From a virus, in IMG/VR virus record IMGVR_UViG_3300030406_004047, positions 1-47,315 of that record: a stretch of DNA of 47,315 nt. One strand, written 5' to 3'. The notes under the pieces were generated by a model. It was not told the origin of the DNA, searched no databases, and saw only the letters and a program-made list of their open reading frames with translations. The position numbers and the translations under genes were made by a program. This document shows, piece after piece, positions 8,197 through 14,821 of this stretch; within the stretch, counting starts at the first letter, position 1; each line of letters starts with the position of its first letter.

Positions 8197-9780
8197 ATGG
8201 CAGACAATCCATTTGGACTATCAAATCTTGGTCAAGCACCTTCAGGTGGCGGTGCCGATGTCACAGTTTCACCAAATCAGTCAAAGATTGGTGATTTACG
8301 AAGACGATATAATTTCGGTGCATCCGTATCTGAGTTAGCTATTGACCAGACCCCATTTTTTAGATTTATTTCTCAAGTAGGAAATAATCCAACAGACGAC
8401 CCTGAGTTCAAATCAAGTGAAGAGCGTTCTATGTGGCATAAGCGTTATGCATACTTAGTTGCTATGGATTTAGATGCATCAGATTTTGGTTCTGATGATA
8501 CATCCTATACAGACTTTTCATGGGCATCAGGTGACCTTGCACAAGACGAAGAGTTCTATGCAAAATTTGAAGGTGATTTCAAATCTGCTGGAAATGTACA
8601 ATCAATACTTGGTCAAACTGCTATTGCAGTAGGTGCGCCTGGAACTAAACCACAACATTTTCTTGTTGGTCAGTTAATTAAGATTCCAGTAAATGTTATT
8701 GAAACTGCTAGTTTGACTTCAGCTGAAGATGATTATGCAATTGATGGTAGTGCTGGTAATGCATCTCCTGATAGTAGAGATTACATGATTTGTAAAGTTC
8801 TATCATTAGGGGCACCTACTACTCCAGATGCTGACGCAGTTTATGCTGAATTAAAAGTTGTAAGACCTGCAGTTGCAGTAGCTAGTAGCTATTATGTAAT
8901 ACCTGGAGCTGTTTATGACGATAGCACACCTACTTTTGATGGTATTTCTCTAGCTAATTTAAAAGAGCAAGATAAGTGCTATGCAGTTGGTTCTGCACAC
9001 GCTGAAGGAAGTTCTTTTCCTGAGTCTTTTAAAGATAGTCCATATCTAGTTCGTACTGGGTATACTCAAATCTTTAAGACTACTTGTCAGATGACTAATA
9101 CTGCAAGAGCAACTCAGCTTAAACTTGTTCCAGATGAGTGGGCTAGAATATGGAAGAATAAACTCATTGAGCATAAGTATGATATTGAGCAGTCTCTACT
9201 ATTTGGTAGGGGATATAAAGATGGTACAACATCTTATACTCAAGGTATTGTAGACTTTGCTCTTCAAGAAGGTAATATCTTCTCTTGGAGTACTTCTAAG
9301 TCTCAAGATGACTTCTTAGAAGACATGAGTGATTTCTTAGACCCAAGATACAACAATGCTAATGCTACACTATTTATGTGCAGTACTGAAGTATACAACT
9401 GGATGCATAAGATCAGTGGTTACTTAAGTGCTAATGTAGCTAGTGTTAGTGGTAGTGCTGGTCGTTATGACATGGCTATGATTGGCAAGCAGAAGAAATT
9501 CGGTCTTGACGTATCAACTATCTCTACTCCTTATGGAGACATGAATTTAGTTCGCAATATACATCTTGATTCAGCTCAAAATGGTGCTTCAATTGTTGCT
9601 GTAAATATGCAACATGTTAAGTACAGACCTTTAGCTGGAAATGGTGTAAATCGTGATACTGCGATTTATGTTGGAGTTCAGTCACTTGAGAATACAGGTG
9701 TTGACAGAAGGATTGACCTCATTCAAACTGAGGCTGGTCTACAGTGCAATATGCCTGAAGCTCATGCGGTTTGGAAGTAA
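8197..9780 (+). CDS. Major capsid protein
   Basis: This 527-residue protein follows a near-perfect ribosome binding site (AAAAGGAGTTTAAA). The N-terminus is Gly/Pro/Ser-rich, followed by YNFGASVSELAIDQTPFFRF, the sort of start seen in large phage major capsid proteins. The rest is a balanced mixed fold with few long helices. Position after portal and scaffold, high-quality translation signals, better codon choice than its neighbours and a stable hairpin right after its stop all point to the abundant shell protein. An HK97-type fold is expected for tailed phages but cannot be read directly here. Confidence 0.88.
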   Translation: MADNPFGLSNLGQAPSGGGADVTVSPNQSKIGDLRRRYNFGASVSELAIDQTPFFRFISQVGNNPTDDPEFKSSEERSMWHKRYAYLVAMDLDASDFGSDDTSYTDFSWASGDLAQDEEFYAKFEGDFKSAGNVQSILGQTAIAVGAPGTKPQHFLVGQLIKIPVNVIETASLTSAEDDYAIDGSAGNASPDSRDYMICKVLSLGAPTTPDADAVYAELKVVRPAVAVASSYYVIPGAVYDDSTPTFDGISLANLKEQDKCYAVGSAHAEGSSFPESFKDSPYLVRTGYTQIFKTTCQMTNTARATQLKLVPDEWARIWKNKLIEHKYDIEQSLLFGRGYKDGTTSYTQGIVDFALQEGNIFSWSTSKSQDDFLEDMSDFLDPRYNNANATLFMCSTEVYNWMHKISGYLSANVASVSGSAGRYDMAMIGKQKKFGLDVSTISTPYGDMNLVRNIHLDSAQNGASIVAVNMQHVKYRPLAGNGVNRDTAIYVGVQSLENTGVDRRIDLIQTEAGLQCNMPEAHAVWK

Positions 9781-9794
9781 CCTAACCTTATAAT

Positions 9795-9826
9795 GTTGTT
9801 TGAGGGGAGAAATCCCCTCATTCAAC
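9795..9826 (+). terminator. Stable hairpin after the major capsid gene
   Basis: TGAGGGGA (9801-9808) pairs perfectly with TCCCCTCA (9813-9820) around a GAAA tetraloop. GTTG (9795-9798) and CAAC (9823-9826) extend the stem past a two-base symmetric internal loop. There is no U-run, so it is more likely an mRNA-stabilising or processing hairpin, or a leaky terminator, than a full intrinsic terminator. It sits in the 59-base gap just before the next ribosome binding site and could set capsid mRNA levels apart from the downstream tail genes. Confidence 0.8.
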
Positions 9827-9839
9827 TAAGGAGTTTATT

Positions 9840-10724
9840 ATGGCGACATGGAATCAACAAATATCAGATATGGCTGGTCAAGTTAGTAGTCAAAGTACTG
9901 CTACTCATATGGATAATGCAGTAAAAGATGTTATTAATAAGATTAGCAGAATAAACCCTGAAATGTTATATCTGTTTGCTGGAGAAGAAACAAATTCAGT
10001 TGCTAGTAGCAATGTAAACTTAACTGATAATAACTTCATATTAAGAGTAAGTAGAAGAGTTGATGCTGCTGATAGTAGGTATAGAGATTGTAAAGAAATT
10101 ATGCCTTCTCAAGTAGGAGATTATAGTGATTCTACTAGTCTATATAAGGCTACTAAAGAGTATCCAGTTTTTTATAGAGAAGGAAGTGCAGTAAAAGTTT
10201 TACCTTCACAACTTACTGCTGGTTATATTGTAGTAGATAAAGTTATATACGGAACAGTTAGTGGAGGGCAGATTACTGGGTTATCTAGTGGAACTGGTGC
10301 AATAGCTAATTTCCCTGAAGGAATGTATCCTATGGTTGTATGTCATGCTAGTATGAATACATTAATAGAGATGATGGCAGAAACTGCGGTTGCAAGTTCA
10401 TTACCTAATTTAGGAGGTTTATCAATAGATGGAGACCCTATTACTGAGGCAAACTTTGATAGTGCATCTGATATAGAGTTAGAAAATCCTGACCTTTATT
10501 TTAGTGTACTTAGAAATTTTATAAATACAGAAGAAGACATAGAACTTGCTTCTGCTCAAATAGAAAAAATTAAAGCATATTTAAGTTGGTATCAAAATGC
10601 AATTGAGTTTAACAAGGTAGATTATAATTGGATGACAGAAAGATTAATAATTTTAAAAGATAGATATGAAAAAATGTTTTTGCCTTACATGAGGCAAAGA
10701 AGAGAAGATGAAGGAGATAATTAA
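9840..10724 (+). CDS. Putative head-tail adaptor / structural protein
   Basis: The 294-residue protein starts at ATG 9840 after CTAAGGAGTTTATT. The N-terminal half contains polar, strand-like sequence. The C-terminal third is helical (LASAQIEKIKAYLSWYQNAI and after) and ends in RQRREDEGDN. Immediately after the capsid gene is where podoviruses place adaptor or neck proteins that join portal to tail. The next four genes overlap it and each other by 1-4 bases, suggesting a coupled connector cassette. Assignment is by position only. Confidence 0.6.
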   Translation: MATWNQQISDMAGQVSSQSTATHMDNAVKDVINKISRINPEMLYLFAGEETNSVASSNVNLTDNNFILRVSRRVDAADSRYRDCKEIMPSQVGDYSDSTSLYKATKEYPVFYREGSAVKVLPSQLTAGYIVVDKVIYGTVSGGQITGLSSGTGAIANFPEGMYPMVVCHASMNTLIEMMAETAVASSLPNLGGLSIDGDPITEANFDSASDIELENPDLYFSVLRNFINTEEDIELASAQIEKIKAYLSWYQNAIEFNKVDYNWMTERLIILKDRYEKMFLPYMRQRREDEGDN

Positions 10725-10891
10725 TGGGTTGGCTAGAAATAGATATACAACCAACAACTTCATATTCTATATCTAGTACAGATGCAACAAGTAATTATAG
10801 TATTAAAATTTTAGGTACATTTAGTTATGAAAACTTTATTAATGATACTTGGGATGACTTAGTAGCAAAAAATTGGGAAGATGAAAAATGA
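10724..10891 (+). CDS. Small structural-cassette protein (55 aa)
   Basis: ATG 10724 overlaps the preceding TAA by one base and its TGA overlaps the next ATG by four bases. The 55-residue protein is Ser/Thr-rich, strand-like and acidic at the end (NDTWDDLVAKNWEDEK). Tight coupling on both sides supports it as a real gene. It is possibly a small connector or decoration component; no family is recognised. Confidence 0.65.
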   Translation: MGWLEIDIQPTTSYSISSTDATSNYSIKILGTFSYENFINDTWDDLVAKNWEDEK

Positions 10892-11172
10892 AAGTAAAAG
10901 AATTAATGGAAAGAGTTGGAAGTACTAATTTTGGTTTTACAAAAGCTTATATAACAGATGGTATGAGGGAAATAAATAGCCTAATAGAAGAATCTGTAAA
11001 TATAGCAAAAACAGATTTAGTTAAAGACCAACGATATTATAATCTGTCCGATGATAATATTCCTGGCTTAGTAAAAGTTTTAAATGTAGCAATACTTGAT
11101 AGTGATTCTGGAACATATACTAATATCGGAAGAGTAGTTGGTCCAACTAGTGTAGATAAGGATCAAACATGA
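10888..11172 (+). CDS. Putative head-tail connector component (94 aa)
   Basis: The ATG at 10888 overlaps the previous stop (ATGA). The 94-residue protein opens MKVKELMERVG, then FTKAYITDGMREINSLIEESVN, followed by DLVKDQRYYNLSDD. From memory, this kind of start (KELMERVG, AYI.DG..EIN) recurs in small proteins of the connector region in diverse phages, where they help join head and tail. It pairs with the next gene through a 4-base overlap. The exact role is inferred from context. Confidence 0.6.
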   Translation: MKVKELMERVGSTNFGFTKAYITDGMREINSLIEESVNIAKTDLVKDQRYYNLSDDNIPGLVKVLNVAILDSDSGTYTNIGRVVGPTSVDKDQT

Positions 11173-11543
11173 GCGAACCAGTAAGAATAAATGGAACAAG
11201 ATATGGTTATTATGTCGAAGGTGGTAATATTGCCATATTAGAACAAAATGTAGAAACAGGTAAATTTGATAGCGTAGAAGCTAGTATTACAAACGGACTA
11301 TTAGTAAGGTATACAAAAGTACCTGATGCACCTGTAGATGAATCATCTATATTGCCTTTAGATGAAAGTCTTGCTCTTGCTTTAGTAGATTATGTAAAAG
11401 CAAAGCAATTTGAGCAACTAGGCGATTATGAAAAAAGACAATTCCATATGAGAGAATTTTTGAAAAAAGTTATGCAATATCAAAAGAATAGAAATGGTGG
11501 AGCAAAAATTATTATTCCACGAGGTGCTGGAGTAATAAGATAA
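11169..11543 (+). CDS. Putative connector / tail completion protein (124 aa)
   Basis: The gene begins at ATG 11169 (ATGA overlap with the previous stop). The 124-residue product has a strand-rich first half (RINGTRYGYYVEGGNIAIL) and a helical second half (ESLALALVDYVKAKQFEQLG, then KRQFHMREFLKKVMQYQKN) and ends in IIIPRGAGVIR. The pattern resembles gateway or neck-type proteins that stack under the portal. It closes the coupled connector cassette; a 76-base gap follows. Confidence 0.6.
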   Translation: MSEPVRINGTRYGYYVEGGNIAILEQNVETGKFDSVEASITNGLLVRYTKVPDAPVDESSILPLDESLALALVDYVKAKQFEQLGDYEKRQFHMREFLKKVMQYQKNRNGGAKIIIPRGAGVIR

Positions 11544-11566
11544 AAAATTAATTTTTTAATAACCAA

Positions 11567-11602
11567 TATGACTATGAGAAATTCCAAGCTCGGTAAGTCA
11601 TA
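11567..11602 (+). other. Weak hairpin upstream of 11620 gene
   Basis: TATGACT (11567-11573) and AGTCATA (11596-11602) form a perfect 7-bp stem with a 22-base loop in the gap before the gene at 11620. It follows an A/T palindromic run (AAAAATTAATTTTTT region, 11544-11556). It could be a weak terminator or a translation-controlling hairpin ahead of the fibre genes. Low information content makes chance occurrence possible. Confidence 0.35.
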
Positions 11603-11619
11603 AGAATAGGAGAAAAAAG

Positions 11620-11928
11620 ATGGGAAATATACGAAAGTATCAAGTAGTAGAATCTAATAATATTCAATTAGGTCAAGCTGGTTCGATATTTGATAATTCA
11701 GGAAGTGGAAGCACAACACCTAGTAGTGGTGATATAGTTGCTATTCAATTTATAGCAGATAGTACATTTACTACTTTAACACCAGTAGATAGTTCATATA
11801 TAGGAACATCTGGCGGTGCTGGAGATGCAATAGTTAGTGGAGACACTTTTGGAGCTGGTGTTACTATATTTGGTAGATGGAGTACATTTACATTAAATAG
11901 TGGCAAAGCAATAGCTTACATAGGCTAA
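11620..11928 (+). CDS. Putative small virion protein, Gly/Ser/Thr-rich (102 aa)
   Basis: ATG 11620 follows AATAGGAGAAAAAAG. The 102-residue protein has a short charged start (MGNIRKYQVVE), a Ser/Gly linker (SGSGSTTPSSGD) and a beta-rich end with repeated Thr/Gly (IQFIADSTFTTLTP, GTSGGAGDAIVSGD). The composition suits a decoration or short fibre protein displayed on the virion. It is followed at once by a 45-aa protein and the fibre-like 12076 gene. Confidence 0.6.
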   Translation: MGNIRKYQVVESNNIQLGQAGSIFDNSGSGSTTPSSGDIVAIQFIADSTFTTLTPVDSSYIGTSGGAGDAIVSGDTFGAGVTIFGRWSTFTLNSGKAIAYIG

Positions 11929-12065
11929 TGAAGAGTTTATCTTTAGCATTATCATACGCAAGTGCAATAACAAGTTCAATAGTTGCTACTATTACTCATT
12001 TGTGGAATGGTAATACATCTCTTTGGCAATCAGAAACAGAACAATGGCAAAATATAACAGGATAA
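11928..12065 (+). CDS. Small hydrophobic-start protein (45 aa)
   Basis: ATG 11928 overlaps the preceding TAA by one base. The 45-residue protein begins MKSLSLALSYASAITSSIVA, a signal-like or single weak membrane segment, followed by a Trp-rich polar end (THLWNGNTSLW, EQWQNITG). Similar Trp-rich short tails (LWQ.E...W) occur in phage structural modules. It is accepted because of tight coupling; the function is unknown. Confidence 0.5.
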   Translation: MKSLSLALSYASAITSSIVATITHLWNGNTSLWQSETEQWQNITG

Positions 12066-12075
12066 GGATTTTATT

Positions 12076-12951
12076 ATGGGAAAATTAACAGGACAATCAA
12101 TAGCAAGTAGTTATGATCAATTATTAATCGTAGATAATGGCGATGGTATTAATAATAATTTACAAGCTTTAGAAAGTGCAGATACTGATGGTGCTGTATC
12201 TGCTTTAAAAATAGCAACAGATAAAGTTGAAGTAATACCAAGTGCAAATGATAATGCTAATGCATTTGAAGTATCAAAAGCTGATGGTACTGCAATAATA
12301 ACCGCAGACTCTAGTGCAGAAACAGTTGACATAGCTGGACATGATGCAAGTGCAAAAGGGTTAAAACTAGGTGGAACACTGGTAACTGCAACTGCAGCTG
12401 AATTAAATGCTTTAGATGGTGGTGCATCAACAGGTGGTGACACAATAACTTCTACTTCTAATGTAATAGTTGATATTGGTGGAACAACTCAAAAGAAATC
12501 AGTTGAAGACTTACAAGTAAATTTTGAAGATTACTTTGCAAGGATGATAACATTGCCTTTATGGAATGCTAGTAGTCCTAATGGCAAGTATGCAATGAAT
12601 AGTCACATTGGTTCTGATTTAAATGATTGTGAGACTTTATTTAATTTTAGTGATTTAGGTACTACTAGTGTTCGAGGAAAATTATATGTACATGTTACTT
12701 CTTCAACTTCTGGTGGTGGTTATAATTTTCAAATACAATTTGATAATCAAACAGAAGGTTCTAATCAAATATTTATTGATATTACTAATAAATCTGTAAC
12801 TACTATAGATAGTACATTTTTATATGAATCTGCTGTTTTTAATACGAATATAACAGGACTTACTAAACTTAAACTACATGGTTGGAATGGTAGTCAAGGA
12901 GCTACAACAGAATTTAACAAAGCATGGTTTTGGGTTGCACCTAACGCTTAA
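12076..12951 (+). CDS. Putative tail fibre-like protein
   Basis: ATG 12076 follows ATAAGGATTTTATT. The 291-residue protein has an Ala/Asp-rich N-terminal half with LVTATAAELNALDG (about residues 101-114), a phrase common in phage tail fibres, then a beta-rich C-terminal domain of about 130 residues (from NFEDYFARMITLPLW onwards) that could be the host-recognition head. It lies in the structural module just before the pilin-like gene. Fibre-like character is well supported; receptor binding is inference. Confidence 0.7.
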   Translation: MGKLTGQSIASSYDQLLIVDNGDGINNNLQALESADTDGAVSALKIATDKVEVIPSANDNANAFEVSKADGTAIITADSSAETVDIAGHDASAKGLKLGGTLVTATAAELNALDGGASTGGDTITSTSNVIVDIGGTTQKKSVEDLQVNFEDYFARMITLPLWNASSPNGKYAMNSHIGSDLNDCETLFNFSDLGTTSVRGKLYVHVTSSTSGGGYNFQIQFDNQTEGSNQIFIDITNKSVTTIDSTFLYESAVFNTNITGLTKLKLHGWNGSQGATTEFNKAWFWVAPNA

Positions 12952-12953
12952 TT

Positions 12954-13448
12954 ATGATTAATAATAAAGGTAATTCTCTTGCTGAATTTGCAGTAACAAT
13001 GGCTATAATGGCTACATTAGCTACAACTGCTGCACCTGCGTTTAGTCGTATTGGTGAAGGAGCTAAAGCAAAACAAACAAAAGCAAATTTAGAAAAAATT
13101 ACTAAAGCTTCTACTATTTGGTATAATCAGCAATTAGAATTGTATGGCATGGGTAAATTTCCAAGTCAAGCACATAGAACTTCTAATATAGGTGAGATTG
13201 TTGATTATAATAATAATAGAAGAATTGAATCACAGGAGTTATTAGATGCTGAATTTGTTCCAGTATTTAGTGATACAAGTTTTTTACACTTGTTTGACAA
13301 CGATACAATTAAAAGTCCTTATCAAGATGGTTTATATGCATATGCCATTATTGGTGGGAGCGGTACAGGTAATGATATTGTCAGTCCAATCTTTGTTGTT
13401 GTAGATATAGAAAATGTTGAAGATTTTTATAAATATTATAAACCATGA
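12954..13448 (+). CDS. Type IV pilin / pseudopilin-like protein
   Basis: The 164-residue protein starts at ATG 12954. The N-terminus has the type III (prepilin) signal layout: a short charged leader ending in KG (G6), then NSLAEFAVTMAIMATLATTA, with glutamate at +5 of the predicted mature protein (E11). A hydrophobic helix continues to about residue 30, followed by AKAKQTKANLEKITKAS, IWYNQQ and GKFP, which is the order seen in GspG-like pseudopilins. Cleavage would need the host prepilin peptidase. The start overlaps nothing upstream (2-base gap), and the end overlaps the lipoprotein-like gene by 4 bases. A role in host pilus interaction, exclusion of other phages, or the virion fibre is open. 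Confidence 0.75.
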   Translation: MINNKGNSLAEFAVTMAIMATLATTAAPAFSRIGEGAKAKQTKANLEKITKASTIWYNQQLELYGMGKFPSQAHRTSNIGEIVDYNNNRRIESQELLDAEFVPVFSDTSFLHLFDNDTIKSPYQDGLYAYAIIGGSGTGNDIVSPIFVVVDIENVEDFYKYYKP

Positions 13449-13717
13449 ATGAAGATTGGAAAGATTATCTAAAAATATTATTATTTTTATTTTTTATTCT
13501 TGGTGGACTTGTATTCTTAGGTTCTTGCAATGGTGGATGGACAGTGGTAGGAGTTGATATTAGTCCTTCAGATACTGTTCGTGCAGACTTTATGATTATT
13601 ATTGATCAAGATAGTACAAAGCATTGGTATGTAAGAACTACAGAAGATGGGGGTATATTAGTTGGAGACAACTGGTGTCATAAACATGAACAATGGGAAA
13701 AAGTGGAGAAAAAGTGA
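13445..13717 (+). CDS. Putative lipoprotein (90 aa)
   Basis: ATG 13445 overlaps the pilin-like gene by 4 bases. After a short charged start there is a hydrophobic stretch (residues 9-27) ending in a lipobox, LGSC, with C28 as the predicted lipidated residue. The remaining 60 residues are soluble and beta-like (GVDISPSDTVRADFMIIID, then WYVRTTEDGG). It would be placed in the cell envelope of a Gram-negative host. It may act with the pilin-like protein, as an outer-membrane spanin-like lysis factor, or in superinfection exclusion. Sequence cannot decide between these. Confidence 0.65.
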   Translation: MNEDWKDYLKILLFLFFILGGLVFLGSCNGGWTVVGVDISPSDTVRADFMIIIDQDSTKHWYVRTTEDGGILVGDNWCHKHEQWEKVEKK

Positions 13718-14040
13718 GTGAAGATTCAAAGACGTACAGGTCATATGGAGTCACTAAACTTGACGATAATTATAGGATTTCTCTTAACATCAAGTGGCTT
13801 GGGCAAATCATTGTGGGAGTTACTTTCATTGTGCTGGGCTACATACGTATTGAAAATCGCATTGGAGAACTTGAGCGAAGAATGGAACTTGCTAATTCTG
13901 ACATTGCCGAACTTGTTGAAAAACATATAGAAGAAGAAGAAGTAAAAATAACAAAGATGCAAGAGCAGTTAAAATGGTACGAAGAAGAATTAAATCTCAA
14001 TCCATTAAGTTGGGGAAAGAAAAAAAGAAAAAGAAAATGA
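13714..14040 (+). CDS. Membrane-anchored coiled-coil protein (lysis module, 108 aa)
   Basis: I choose the GTG at 13714: it overlaps the previous stop as GTGA and follows GTGGAGAAAAA. An in-frame ATG at 13693 would add 7 residues. The N-terminus reads SYGVTKLDDNYRISLN, then one membrane helix (WLGQIIVGVTFIVLGYI), then a Glu/Lys coiled coil (about residues 45-90) and a very basic end (KKKRKRK). This layout occurs in holin- or spanin-like small proteins beside phage endolysins. It is an inner-membrane protein of the lysis group; the precise role is uncertain. Confidence 0.7.
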   Translation: MSEDSKTYRSYGVTKLDDNYRISLNIKWLGQIIVGVTFIVLGYIRIENRIGELERRMELANSDIAELVEKHIEEEEVKITKMQEQLKWYEEELNLNPLSWGKKKRKRK

Positions 14041-14117
14041 ACCCAAACTATTGTGTAGAATGTGGTCAACCAATAGAAAATACTGATGGTTGGTTATGCG
14101 AAAGATGTAAACCTTGA
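14037..14117 (+). CDS. Zinc-ribbon microprotein (26 aa)
   Basis: ATG 14037 overlaps the previous TGA (ATGA), and its TGA at 14115-14117 overlaps the following TTG start (TTGA). The 26-residue product is MNPNYCVECGQPIENTDGWL followed by CERCKP: two Cys-x2-Cys knuckles about 14 residues apart, a complete minimal zinc ribbon. Coupling on both sides and intact metal ligands support expression. It may regulate lysis timing or bind RNA; no homologous family is recalled. Confidence 0.65.
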   Translation: MNPNYCVECGQPIENTDGWLCERCKP

Positions 14118-14329
14118 AAAATTCAGATGAAATATTAGAAATTGTTGTTCGAAGTGAAGAAAGATTAAAAACTATTTTTAATCGTGTAAATAAAATTGAA
14201 AATCATTTATCTGAACTCAATGGAAAAGTAAATGAATTAGAAAAATTTAAAATACAAATTAAATCTTATTGGATGTTAATTTCAGTACTAACCCCACTCG
14301 TCATAACATTTATCTTAAAAATGATATAA
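14114..14329 (+). CDS. XhlA-like coiled coil with C-terminal membrane helix (71 aa)
   Basis: The start is a TTG at 14114 overlapping the upstream stop (TTGA). The 71-residue protein has a heptad-like coiled coil (VNKIENHLSELNGKVNELEK, about residues 23-44) and a C-terminal membrane segment (YWMLISVLTPLVITFIL). This order matches the small XhlA-type proteins that cooperate with holin and endolysin. It lies 8 bases upstream of the endolysin gene. A holin or holin helper is the likely role. Confidence 0.7.
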   Translation: MKNSDEILEIVVRSEERLKTIFNRVNKIENHLSELNGKVNELEKFKIQIKSYWMLISVLTPLVITFILKMI

Positions 14330-14337
14330 GGAGAGTT

Positions 14338-14811
14338 ATGCAAAGTATAATTGCAAAAGTGATAGAGAGGGAAGGTGGCGATAAGCTAACTAAAGACCCT
14401 TCTGACCCAGGAGGAACAACAAAGTTTGGGATAAGTCAGAGAGCCAATCCTAATGTAGATATAGAAAACCTTACATTAGAAGAGGCAGTCAGTATATATA
14501 AAGAAAAATACTGGGACCCATCACGAGCAGTAGATTTTCCAAAACAACTCATGGACATGTATTTTGATATGTGTGTGAACTTTGGTCAATTTAAAGCAGT
14601 TAAAATTGTTCAAGAAGCAGTCAATCATAAAGGTTTATCTAAATTAAAAGTTGATGGTCGTATCGGTCCAAAGACTATTAAAGCAGTTCAATCTTTAGAA
14701 AAAGACAGACTAAGAGCATTTAGAGTAATGCATTATGCTAAAATTTGTATGGCAAATAAAAAGTTAATGAAGTATTACTATGGTTGGTTTAGAAGATCAT
14801 TACATATATAG
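14338..14811 (+). CDS. Endolysin, GH108-type with PG-binding domain
   Basis: The ATG at 14338 follows AAGGAGAGTT, so upstream in-frame codons are rejected. The 157-residue enzyme starts MQSIIAKVIEREGGDK with the lysozyme-like catalytic glutamate in EGG (E12), followed by the family pattern DPSDPGGTTKFGIS (20-33). Its C-terminal part (VDGRIGPKTIKAV) matches the peptidoglycan-binding domain usually fused to this family. It should hydrolyse the glycan strands of murein. No signal peptide is present, so release depends on a holin; membrane-protein genes lie just upstream. Confidence 0.92.
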   Translation: MQSIIAKVIEREGGDKLTKDPSDPGGTTKFGISQRANPNVDIENLTLEEAVSIYKEKYWDPSRAVDFPKQLMDMYFDMCVNFGQFKAVKIVQEAVNHKGLSKLKVDGRIGPKTIKAVQSLEKDRLRAFRVMHYAKICMANKKLMKYYYGWFRRSLHI

Positions 14812-14821
14812 AGGTAAATAT

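Noticed and set aside
12117-12443. Antisense open reading frame of 108 codons inside the fibre-like gene
   Set aside because: It has no ribosome site, a composition explained by the opposite strand's coding bias, and no place in an operon. Other long antisense frames (for example 16900-17223, 29121-29420, 39935-40279) were rejected on the same grounds.
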